DNA of 59,428 nucleotides from Planctomycetaceae bacterium (GTDB lineage: Bacteria; Planctomycetota; Planctomycetia; Pirellulales; Pirellulaceae), in contig SYJV01000412.1 of assembly GCA_005798335.1 (NCBI GenBank), positions 1 to 59,428 on the forward strand, read 5' to 3'. A program made the position numbers and the translations under genes. This document shows, in pieces, positions 9,260 through 16,867 of the stretch (its first letter is position 1; the number at the start of each line of letters is the position of its first letter). The notes under the pieces were generated by a model that ran no database searches, was not told the DNA's origin, and was given only the letters and a program-made list of their open reading frames with translations.

Positions 9260-9483
9260 TGTCTCGACATGAAATCTAATTCTCAGTTTCGGTTCAAATG
9301 CTTCACAGCGAATTCGTCATACCGAGAATTTGATCTTGGCTAGCTCGATGCAAATTGGGTAATTTTGATGATGCAGGTGTGAATCCACCCGGCGAAACCC
9401 GTTACCCAATGTAACTCGATGCATTAGCGAGGGAGTTTTGTTAGTCACTCCTCGATGAAAACTTGGGGTTACGTACCATTCAG

Positions 9484-9840
9484 ATGAGACGAAAAATGAA
9501 AGTAAGTACTGGAGTGGCAATAGTTGCGGCGATTATCGTTTGCCAGTGGTGGTCGAACCTTTTCAGTCAAACTGGTTATGTAGCGAATCCAATATCCTCG
9601 TTGCCGGCAACCGCTGCTACAACACCACCGTCAATCCAGGTGGTTTCCACGACGCTTCCCAATGGACTACAGCAAATTGTATTGGTAGAAACCAACAGCC
9701 GAGTAATGTCCGTCTACCAAATCCCCCCGCAGGACGGAAAGATCCAGCTCAAGAGCGTTCGCAATTTGAGTTCGGATTTTGCGTTGGAAGAGTTCAATGC
9801 GATGACTCCACTACCGAGTGAACTTCGGCAAATTCGCTAA
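9484..9840 (+). CDS. Short signal-anchored protein, conserved planctomycete type
   Basis: 118 residues from ATG 9484. A basic start (MRRKMK) is followed by a hydrophobic segment (VAIVAAIIVCQWW) acting as signal peptide or anchor. A small domain of about 65 residues follows, rich in beta-strand (LQQIVLVETNSRVMSVYQI, then GKIQLKSVRNLSSDF) and ending LPSELRQIR. I recognise the general shape of this short exported family from planctomycetes but know no function for it. An in-frame TTG at 9463 and ATG at 9496 are alternative starts. It lies alone between lhgO and a palindromic repeat. Confidence 0.7.
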   Translation: MRRKMKVSTGVAIVAAIIVCQWWSNLFSQTGYVANPISSLPATAATTPPSIQVVSTTLPNGLQQIVLVETNSRVMSVYQIPPQDGKIQLKSVRNLSSDFALEEFNAMTPLPSELRQIR

Positions 9841-9933
9841 CCATCAGACTTTGCTGGAACAATACGTAAAATCAGATAATTTGTCACAGTTACGATTACT
9901 GAAATAGCGACTTAAGATTGGTGAATTTCCATT

Positions 9934-10067
9934 AGGCGAGCGGCAGATGGGAATTTACCAAGGCCTAAACGAATACAAGCCCGATGCGCATGCGAGTGCG
10001 TCAATCCTGGCATACACTCGCTTGCGCTTCGGGCTTGTATTGGTAAGAAACTATCTGCCGCTCGCCT
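9934..10067. repeat. Family-A palindromic repeat, full copy
   Basis: A 134-base element with 15-base perfect terminal inverted repeats: aggcgagcggcagat at 9934-9948 and atctgccgctcgcct at 10053-10067. Inside, a second inverted pair is visible, gaatacaagcccgatgcgca on the left and tgcgcttcgggcttgtattg on the right. The whole element can therefore fold into one long interrupted hairpin. It encodes no transposase. It fills part of the 454-base gap 9841-10294, where nothing else is recognisable. Related copies lie at 1-40, 53659-53792 and 56701-56784. Confidence 0.88.
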
Positions 10068-10294
10068 TATCACTTAAGCACAGAAGTTTGACCGACTTTT
10101 TGGATGCCGCTGTATCGGATGGCCTGCGAGCGATTATACTCGGACTGATGCCCGAGAGTGGTTGTGTGTTTAATTTGGTTTAGTCACCCCAGCATTGCAT
10201 TTTTGAAAAAACGAATCTAACTCACGACGAGTTGTCCAAAGGCCAGGGATCGGCAGCACTATTGAATGCCGAATGTTCGAGGAGCCTTTGCAGA

Positions 10295-11590
10295 ATGTCC
10301 AGCAACTTCATTCCGCTTGAAGAAGCCGCCAAACGATTAGGCGTCACCACGGAAGCGATCATTGAGATGCGATCGCGCGGCGATATCTTCGGATACCGCG
10401 ACGGCACGAGCTGGAAATTCAAGCCCGAAGAACTTGAACGAGTGATGAATGAAATGGACAGCGGCACATTGGACGAAGACCCATCGGGTTCATCAGTTCT
10501 AGTGTCCGAGCAAGAAATTGGCAGCACTGGCAGCAAGTCAGGATCGACGATTGGTAGCGACCTGCAACTCACATCGGAGGTGACCGACGAAAATAGCGAT
10601 GTTTCACTGGTGCCAGACCCGGGAGGCGGCAGCGACGTCAAATTGGTAGCTGGTCGCGCGCCTCAACCAGCAAAAATGGCGCCTGCCGATGACGACGATG
10701 ATGAACTGTCGCTGATAGCGGACGACGATGAAGTACAACTCGCCAGCGATTCTGTAAAGGCTCCCGCGACACCCAACGTTACGTTGGACAAGAAAAACAA
10801 TCTACTGGCATCTGGCAGCGATTTATCGTTAGCATCTGGCAGTGATTTGTCACTCGGCTCGGACGTGCTGACCGGGTCCGGTATTGCTCTGGGAAGTGAC
10901 AACAACATCATCAAAGGCGACAGCGATCCCTCGATCAGCTCCGGTTCGCTCAACGTAGCTGGTAGCGATTTGGAACTGGCCGACGAAAGCGACTTGGTGC
11001 TTGGTGGTGGTAGCGATTTGGCACTGAGCAACGATAGCGGCATTAACTTGATGAGCCCTTCGGACAGCGGCATTTCGCTGGAGGATGAACCACTCGATCT
11101 TGCGGCCAGCGGCATTTCGGGGCTGGAGCTGGCCGTCGAGGGCTCTGGATCAGATGTCTCTGCGGGATCGGGTGTGGATGTCAAGAAAGACGAAGAGTTT
11201 CAACTGTCTCCATCCGGTGGCGAAATTGAAACCGACGAAGATAGTGGTTCGCAAGTCATCGAGTTGGAAGATTCGTCAGAATTCGGCGATGCTGCGGTTG
11301 CTTTGCCAGCCGACGATGGTGGTTTCGGTGATCAAGGGTTTGGCGACGCGGACGCCAGTTTATCAGCCGGCTTTGGCGCTTCGGGTGCACCGTCCGCAGT
11401 ACACTACGCTACGCCTGAAATCCCATATACGACGTTGGAAGTCGTTGGCTTGATGGGAATTCTATTGCTGATGGGCATGTCCGGCATTTTGGTAACCGAC
11501 GTCGTCCGCAACATGTGGGCTTGGTCAGGTTCCAGCGATTTGACTAGCGGCTTTACGTCAATGGTGCTTAACGCCTTTGGGTCCAAATAA
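10295..11590 (+). CDS. HTH (excisionase/MerR-like) protein with Ser-Asp repeats and C-terminal membrane segment
   Basis: 431 residues from ATG 10295, chosen because gaggag lies ten bases upstream and the HTH starts directly there; the frame itself opens at 10232. Residues 4-50 form a helix-turn-helix of the excisionase family (FIPLEEAAKRLGVTTEAIIE, then a WKF wing and PEELERV). About 300 residues of low-complexity acidic sequence follow, with many GSDLxL units (e.g. SGSDLSLASGSDLSLGSD) and runs of Asp. A membrane segment near the C-terminus (about 380-405, VVGLMGILLLMGMSGILVTD) is followed by a short tail. This suggests a membrane-tethered DNA-binding protein, or an HTH reused as a protein-binding module. 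The frame opposite the repeats is an artefact of codon bias. Confidence 0.8.
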   Translation: MSSNFIPLEEAAKRLGVTTEAIIEMRSRGDIFGYRDGTSWKFKPEELERVMNEMDSGTLDEDPSGSSVLVSEQEIGSTGSKSGSTIGSDLQLTSEVTDENSDVSLVPDPGGGSDVKLVAGRAPQPAKMAPADDDDDELSLIADDDEVQLASDSVKAPATPNVTLDKKNNLLASGSDLSLASGSDLSLGSDVLTGSGIALGSDNNIIKGDSDPSISSGSLNVAGSDLELADESDLVLGGGSDLALSNDSGINLMSPSDSGISLEDEPLDLAASGISGLELAVEGSGSDVSAGSGVDVKKDEEFQLSPSGGEIETDEDSGSQVIELEDSSEFGDAAVALPADDGGFGDQGFGDADASLSAGFGASGAPSAVHYATPEIPYTTLEVVGLMGILLLMGMSGILVTDVVRNMWAWSGSSDLTSGFTSMVLNAFGSK

Positions 11591-11599
11591 GCGGTGCCC

Positions 11600-11994
11600 T
11601 TGCCAGTTGTTGTAATCGAGTGTCTTGGGTGAAGCGGAGTTGGCCGCCAAATGCACTTCGCCACTGCGGTCGGTTTCCCACGCTTTACCGAAAATCACTT
11701 TGCCCATCGCGCCGCTCTTGACGAATTCTGCGGCCTCGCGCAAAAGAGGTGCGCTGCGGATCTGCGTACCCATTTGCACCATGCGGTCATTTTTGCGTGC
11801 CGCAGCTACCGCAACCTTGCCTTCGAGAATGTTGTGGCTGGCCGGCTTTTCCACGTAAACATCTTTTCCCGCCAAACATCCATGGATGGTCAGTTACGCG
11901 TGCCAGTGATCGGGTGTGGCCACCATGAACGCGCCAGGACCAGTCCCGCGCTAGCAGATGCTTGAACAAAACTTCGACGTGTGCATGGACACAT
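11600..11994 (-). pseudogene. Decayed Gfo/Idh/MocA-family oxidoreductase
   Basis: Read on the minus strand, ATG 11994 opens a Tat-type leader (RRSFVQASASAGLVLA). It then jumps, with a frame change, straight to the family motif MVATPDHWHA, so most of the NAD-binding fold is deleted. A TAA stop (11896-11894) follows. Beyond it the same frame continues with AGKDVYVEKPASHN and MVQMGTQIRSAP up to LDYNNWQG, then homology ends near 11600. Intact homologues are exported dehydrogenases of roughly 400 residues. This copy has an internal deletion, a frameshift, a nonsense codon and a 3' truncation. It lies just downstream of a DUF1501 gene on the same strand, a common planctomycete association. Confidence 0.85.
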
Positions 11995-12022
11995 GATTGA
12001 AATCCTTGAACAAAATTGGTCA

Positions 12023-13432
12023 CTACGCGATGGCTTCGGAAACAGGACTACCCCCATGACAAATGTGGACCGGTCGCCCGCTCAGGTCCTGAACGGTCAG
12101 CGTGGTATCCACTCCCAGCAGATGGTAGATGGTGGCTACCATATCACCGGCAGAGACTGGTCTTTCCATGGGCCATTCTGCACGGCGGTCAGTTTGACCG
12201 ATCACAATTCCGCGTTTGGTCCCGCCGCCAAATAACAGTGAAAAACCACATTGCGGCCAATGATCTCGACCGGCCGACGCGTTGATACGCGGCGTGCGTC
12301 CCATTTCTCCCATCACGATCACCAGGGTCTGGTCCAACATTCCACGTTCTTCGAGGTCGGTAACTAGGGCGTGGACAAAGTGGTCCAGGATTGGCAAGTG
12401 GGAACGCAACATGCCGAAGTTATTCGAATGCAGGTCCCAGTGATTGGCTTGCTTGGCCTCCCAAGTTACGGTGACGAATTTGGAACCAGCTTCGACTAAT
12501 CGTCGCGCAACCAACACGCTCGATCCCCACAACGTTCGGCCGTATCGGTCGCGCATGGCGTTCGGTTCGCGACTTAAATCGAAAGCTTGCCGAGTCTTAG
12601 TAGACGTTAGCAGCGCAAAAGCCTTTTGGCGAAATTCGTCCAATCGCGCTACGCTGCCGTCCCGGTCTCGCTTCATCAGTTGATTATCAAATTGGTCGAG
12701 TAGAGAACTGCGCTGATTGAGGACATCGACCGTTAGTCCAGGCAGGTCTTGCATCGATGGCGGAATTGGTTCGCCGACAGCTTGGACCGGGTCGTAGAAA
12801 TCTTTGGCCTCGCGAGTGAACGTGGGTTCGCAAGTAGTACACAACGGATCGTATTGGCTGCCCAAGTATCCGCCGTAGGGTCCTGCTCGCCTTAGCGCTT
12901 GGCTGTAGCCGGGATAGGCAGGCATCAAGACGTGCAATGGTACGTCGTCGGTGCCCATCTGCAACATCTGACAGACCGCTCCGATACTGGGATGGTCCGT
13001 ACGCTTGGCGAAGTAGTTCACCGCATCGACCCCACCGTCGTATCCAGTCAGTACGTTGTACGGATTGTGACTGTTGTACTTGTGCGAATAGGTCCGTATC
13101 AACGTTGCCCGGTTCATCAATGTGGCGATCTTGGGCATCAATTCGCAAATTTGCACGCCGGGAACGGATGTACCGATCGGATTAAACTCTCCTCGCACAG
13201 TACTGGGCGCGTTCGGCTTGAGATCGAACATGTCCATATGCGGTGGCCCGCCGAACAAGCTGACCAGGACAACGGACTTGGCGGCACCCTTGCCGGATGC
13301 GGCTGGCTCCGTCGCCCGAAGCAAGTTGGTTAAATTCAGGCCACCGAACAGCGTCAGGCCACCGACTCGCAACAATTCGCGACGCGGAATTCCGTCGCAC
13401 GGCCGAGCTGCACGGCCCAGGACTGTCAACAT
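12023..13432 (-). CDS. DUF1501 family protein (Tat-exported)
   Basis: 469 residues from ATG 13432, preceded by a gggag site. The twin-arginine signal PRRELLRVGG is followed by VLVSLFGGPPHMDMFDLKPN, the DUF1501 signature. The central part keeps RYGRTLWGSSVLVARRLVEA and the C-terminal GEMGRTPRINASAGRDHWPQ. DUF1501 proteins belong to the alkaline-phosphatase/sulfatase superfamily by fold and are numerous in planctomycetes, often beside DUF1549/DUF1553 or WD40 genes; their substrate is not established. It lies 57 bases downstream of the LamG gene on the same strand, so the two probably form an operon. The upstream extension of the frame to 13486 lacks homology and is not used. Confidence 0.9.
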   Translation of the reverse strand: MLTVLGRAARPCDGIPRRELLRVGGLTLFGGLNLTNLLRATEPAASGKGAAKSVVLVSLFGGPPHMDMFDLKPNAPSTVRGEFNPIGTSVPGVQICELMPKIATLMNRATLIRTYSHKYNSHNPYNVLTGYDGGVDAVNYFAKRTDHPSIGAVCQMLQMGTDDVPLHVLMPAYPGYSQALRRAGPYGGYLGSQYDPLCTTCEPTFTREAKDFYDPVQAVGEPIPPSMQDLPGLTVDVLNQRSSLLDQFDNQLMKRDRDGSVARLDEFRQKAFALLTSTKTRQAFDLSREPNAMRDRYGRTLWGSSVLVARRLVEAGSKFVTVTWEAKQANHWDLHSNNFGMLRSHLPILDHFVHALVTDLEERGMLDQTLVIVMGEMGRTPRINASAGRDHWPQCGFSLLFGGGTKRGIVIGQTDRRAEWPMERPVSAGDMVATIYHLLGVDTTLTVQDLSGRPVHICHGGSPVSEAIA

Positions 13433-13489
13433 ATCTTTGCTCCCGCGCTCAAGTACCGTCCCAATAACTCTTTTGCAACGCACCAACTG

Positions 13490-14335
13490 TTAATACAAAT
13501 CGGCAACACCTTTGGGTAACTCGTACAATAATTTTACTTCGGCACCACTCAATGCCCGATTGAATACCGACAACTCGTCTTGATATCCGACATAAGCTGA
13601 ACCCAATACGAGCATAACTTTGCTCGGATCCCAACCAAACGTCAGATCCCAATTTTCAATTTTTCCTTCCAATCGGCTGTCAATGTACAACTTCCCAATT
13701 GGCTTCTTGTTTTTGTCGTTGATGTTCTCCAAAGTGAAAACTACGTTGGTCCATTTACTGCGCGCGAATCGCGGGCCGGAAATTTGTACCATCGGTCGTT
13801 TTTCGAATGGAATATCTGCCCATTGAACGTTTGTTGGATTCCAAATATGGAACAGAGGACGAATCGCATATCTAAAAAACCTGGGAGATTCATCTTTGGA
13901 CCATTCGAGAAAGATGAACCCTTTCTTGCTGTCGTCACCAACAATTTGCACTGGATCGCAATAGCCGGGTTCGAGGTCTTTGTCAGGGTCCAACCGTAAC
14001 CAGACCGAGACCGTCGCACTCCAGTTCTGAGCGTTGTAGTTCAGGACGCTGGTACCTTTGAACTGAGGCCGGACCGCTCCCTTCTTAGTGAACCACAATG
14101 CATCACCAAATTTCCCCTCGCCGCGAGCCAGTTTGACTTCCTCATTCGGCAATCCACGGACCAGCGCCGCCGCAGCGCCCGTGTACAGCGTCTTGTCTCC
14201 AGACGAATAATCTGCGTCGAGTCCCTTATCAAACGAAACGTGCAAGGTGAGCGCTTGGCTGAGCGGCGTTTTCTCCTGAGCCCAACCGGTTACCGAAAAA
14301 ATAGCTAGCCAACAGATCGCAAAATCAATTCTCAT
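13490..14335 (-). CDS. Secreted LamG/concanavalin-A-like lectin-fold protein
   Basis: 281 residues. A signal peptide (IDFAICWLAIFSVTGWAQ) is followed by a single jelly-roll domain of the LamG/ConA-like type, with the typical beginning LHVSFDKGLDADYSSGDKT and end GYQDELSVFNRALSGAEVKL. Such domains usually bind glycans or act as structural modules on exported proteins. No catalytic residues can be named. It is the first gene of a probable two-gene minus-strand unit with the DUF1501 gene; a gaggt site precedes the ATG. A partner role for the DUF1501 protein is inferred from position only. Confidence 0.82.
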   Translation of the reverse strand: MRIDFAICWLAIFSVTGWAQEKTPLSQALTLHVSFDKGLDADYSSGDKTLYTGAAAALVRGLPNEEVKLARGEGKFGDALWFTKKGAVRPQFKGTSVLNYNAQNWSATVSVWLRLDPDKDLEPGYCDPVQIVGDDSKKGFIFLEWSKDESPRFFRYAIRPLFHIWNPTNVQWADIPFEKRPMVQISGPRFARSKWTNVVFTLENINDKNKKPIGKLYIDSRLEGKIENWDLTFGWDPSKVMLVLGSAYVGYQDELSVFNRALSGAEVKLLYELPKGVADLY

Positions 14336-14617
14336 CCGAGGACCTCGGTAATTGTTTGAGCCACGAATATGGAAAGTACAGATTCATCAGAGCGCGAAAA
14401 TTGTCGCAATGGGTCGAACACTTGTCGATGCACATTCTGCGGTGATCATACACCGCTGAAAACTGATTCTCTACCACTGGCGAGCTAAAGCGAGTATACC
14501 TGGCCAGGAAATATTCCGATTAATCGTGATGGGCTGTTTTTCGGTCGATATAATGAATCGGCGCGATCGGGAAGAGTTGTCGGCAGTTGACCAAACGTAT
14601 TATCCGAAAGGCAAAAC

Positions 14618-15976
14618 ATGCTTTCGTTGCTAGGGGCCAAGCATCGGTTCTGTGATGGAATATCCCGAAGATCCTTCTTGAGCGTCGGAGGTTTGGCAGT
14701 TGGCGGGCTGACATTGGCAGACTTGCTGCGCGCCGATTCCAGCTCCCCAAAGGGCAAATCGCACAAATCGGTCATCATGATTTTTCTATCCGGTGGCCCA
14801 CCCCACCAGGATATGTTCGATTTGAAAATGGATGCCCCAGTTGAAATCCGAGGCGAGTTCCAGCCAATCTCGACGCGAGTCCCTGGCTTGCAAATCTGCG
14901 AACATTTTCCGCGCATCGCCGCGATGATGGATCGGTTCGCCACCATTCGCAGCTTAGTCGGCTCGGAAGGCAGACACGCTGGATTTCAGTGCCTAACTGG
15001 CTGGCCGGTTACGCAGCAGCCAGCAGGCGGTTGGCCAGCGTTTGGTTCAATCGTTTCCAAACTACAAGGTTGTGCCAACCCCGGAACGCCGCCGTTTGTG
15101 AGTTTGACTCCAAAAATGAAAGGAGCTGGGTGGTCGGATCCAGGCCAGCCTGGATTTCTCGGCCAAGCGCATGCACCATTTTCACCACAAAGCGAGGCTC
15201 GGTCGAGTTTGTCGTTACAAGGCGTCACGCTCGAACATCTTTCTGATCGGCGGTCGCTGATGCGCAGTTTGGATGTTCTCAGGCGCGAAGCCGACGCTAA
15301 TGGATCGATCGAAGGCTTGGAGGCATATCAGCAACAAGCATTCGACATTCTCGCATCCAGTCGATTGGCCGAAGCACTCGATCTAAATGGTGAAGGCGAT
15401 AGCGTGCGCGATCGATATGGACGCGGTTCGCCCGAACCGGCCGGTTATGGCGATGCTGGTCCATTGATGAATGATTATTTTCTGGCGGCTCGACGCTTGA
15501 TCGAAGCAGGTGTGCGCGTCGTCAGTTTGGCATATGGACGTTGGGACTGGCATGGCCGACCGCACGGTACGACATTTGAAAATGCGCGCGACCATTTCCC
15601 GCTGCTGGACCAGGGCTTGACCGCATTGATCGAAGATTTAGAGCAGCGCCAAATGCTCGACGATGTCTCCATCATTGTCTGGGGCGAGTTCGGTCGCACT
15701 CCACGTATCAACAAAAACGGTGGGCGCGATCATTGGCCTAGTGTCGGTTGCGCTCTAATGGCTGGTGGAGGTATTCGAGCTGGACAAGTGATCGGTGCAA
15801 CGGACCGATTGGGCGATCATGCGACCAATCGTCCGGTTCATTTTCAAGAAATATTGGCGACCCTGTATCACAACCTTGGTATCGACACCGATCAAGCCAC
15901 GATTCCCGATTTACATGGTCGGCCAAGATATTTGATCGATCACGACAAATACCGAGCGATGCCGGAACTGGTGTGA
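14618..15976 (+). CDS. DUF1501 family protein (Tat-exported)
   Basis: 452 residues with a twin-arginine signal (SRRSFLSVGGLAVGGLTLAD), then IMIFLSGGPPHQDMFDLKMD and, towards the C-terminus, WGEFGRTPRINKNGGRDHWP. It is a paralogue of the minus-strand protein at 12023-13432; the two genes are divergent across the LamG gene. A gaaagg site precedes the ATG. The WD40 gene begins three bases after its stop, so the two are co-transcribed. In planctomycetes DUF1501 and WD40 genes often share operons; the joint function is unknown. Confidence 0.9.
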   Translation: MLSLLGAKHRFCDGISRRSFLSVGGLAVGGLTLADLLRADSSSPKGKSHKSVIMIFLSGGPPHQDMFDLKMDAPVEIRGEFQPISTRVPGLQICEHFPRIAAMMDRFATIRSLVGSEGRHAGFQCLTGWPVTQQPAGGWPAFGSIVSKLQGCANPGTPPFVSLTPKMKGAGWSDPGQPGFLGQAHAPFSPQSEARSSLSLQGVTLEHLSDRRSLMRSLDVLRREADANGSIEGLEAYQQQAFDILASSRLAEALDLNGEGDSVRDRYGRGSPEPAGYGDAGPLMNDYFLAARRLIEAGVRVVSLAYGRWDWHGRPHGTTFENARDHFPLLDQGLTALIEDLEQRQMLDDVSIIVWGEFGRTPRINKNGGRDHWPSVGCALMAGGGIRAGQVIGATDRLGDHATNRPVHFQEILATLYHNLGIDTDQATIPDLHGRPRYLIDHDKYRAMPELV

Positions 15977-15979
15977 CCA

Positions 15980-16867
15980 ATGGCTGAAGTAAGGCTGATT
16001 CACACTTTGCGACATCCCAATGCCGTTTACGCGGTTGCGTTTTCGCCGGACGGCCGTCAGCTTGCCACCGCAAGTCTCGATAACACGATCAAGTTGTGGA
16101 ATGCACTCGACGGCAGGGAACTGGTTCGTCTGAGTGGTCACCGAGATGGCGTGTGTGCGGTTGCGTTTACTCCGGACGGGCAAAAATTAGTTTCCGCTGG
16201 GCTCGATCGAGCGGTCAAAGTCTGGGACGCGCAGACTCATTCCGCTGAAGTGTCGTTCTCTCAGCATGGAGGATACGTAGAATGCATGGCGCTGTCGCGC
16301 GATGGTCAGTGGATCGCTACGGGATCGTACGATCAAGAAATTCGCGTTAATTCGTTGACTGGCACGACTCGCTATGCGCTTAAAGGCCATCGCGATGCAG
16401 TCTATGCGGTCGCATTTTCTCCCGATGGTCGCTGGTTGGCATCTGCCGCCAACGACGGCCAGTTGCTGATTTGGGATCTAGAAACCGGGCGCAAAGCTCG
16501 CGAGATTAAGGGCTTCTCGGGCAACGTGCACAGCTTAGTGTTTCACCTCCAGCAGCCCACGGTCGCGTGTGGAGCGGATGACGGGGCGATCCTGTTTTAC
16601 AATCTCGAAACCGGCGAACCAAGGTCCAAACTGCATCGCCACCAACGAGGCGTGAAATGTTTGGCCTACTCGTTAACGGGCGACCGTTTGGCTTCCGGCG
16701 GCGTGGAAGGTGTCGCGATGCTGTGGGACGCGCAATCTGGCTCGTATCTCCACACGTTGTCGGGCCATACCAATTCCGTCTACGGAGTTGCCTTTTCACC
16801 CGACGCAAAACGAGTCGCTACGGCCAGCTTCGATCGCACAATCCGAGTCTGGGAAATCGCTTCCTAA
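15980..16867 (+). CDS. WD40 repeat protein, seven-bladed propeller
   Basis: 295 residues made almost entirely of seven WD40 repeats, with recurring units such as VYAVAFSPDGRQLATASLDN and final IKLWN/VKVWD/IRVWEI. No signal peptide and no extra domain are seen, so the protein is probably a cytoplasmic scaffold. It follows the DUF1501 gene by three bases. Its stop codon overlaps the stop of the convergent cstA gene by four bases, leaving no room for a separate terminator. Confidence 0.88.
   Translation: MAEVRLIHTLRHPNAVYAVAFSPDGRQLATASLDNTIKLWNALDGRELVRLSGHRDGVCAVAFTPDGQKLVSAGLDRAVKVWDAQTHSAEVSFSQHGGYVECMALSRDGQWIATGSYDQEIRVNSLTGTTRYALKGHRDAVYAVAFSPDGRWLASAANDGQLLIWDLETGRKAREIKGFSGNVHSLVFHLQQPTVACGADDGAILFYNLETGEPRSKLHRHQRGVKCLAYSLTGDRLASGGVEGVAMLWDAQSGSYLHTLSGHTNSVYGVAFSPDAKRVATASFDRTIRVWEIAS

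Noticed and set aside
9354-9413. Inverted words attgggtaa/ttacccaat upstream of the short signal-anchored gene, considered as a riboswitch
   Set aside because: There are only nine paired bases and no conserved riboswitch core could be recognised.
10663-11184. Ser-rich 173-codon frame opposite the GSD repeat gene
   Set aside because: It is a shadow created by the repetitive Ser-Asp codons of the real gene.
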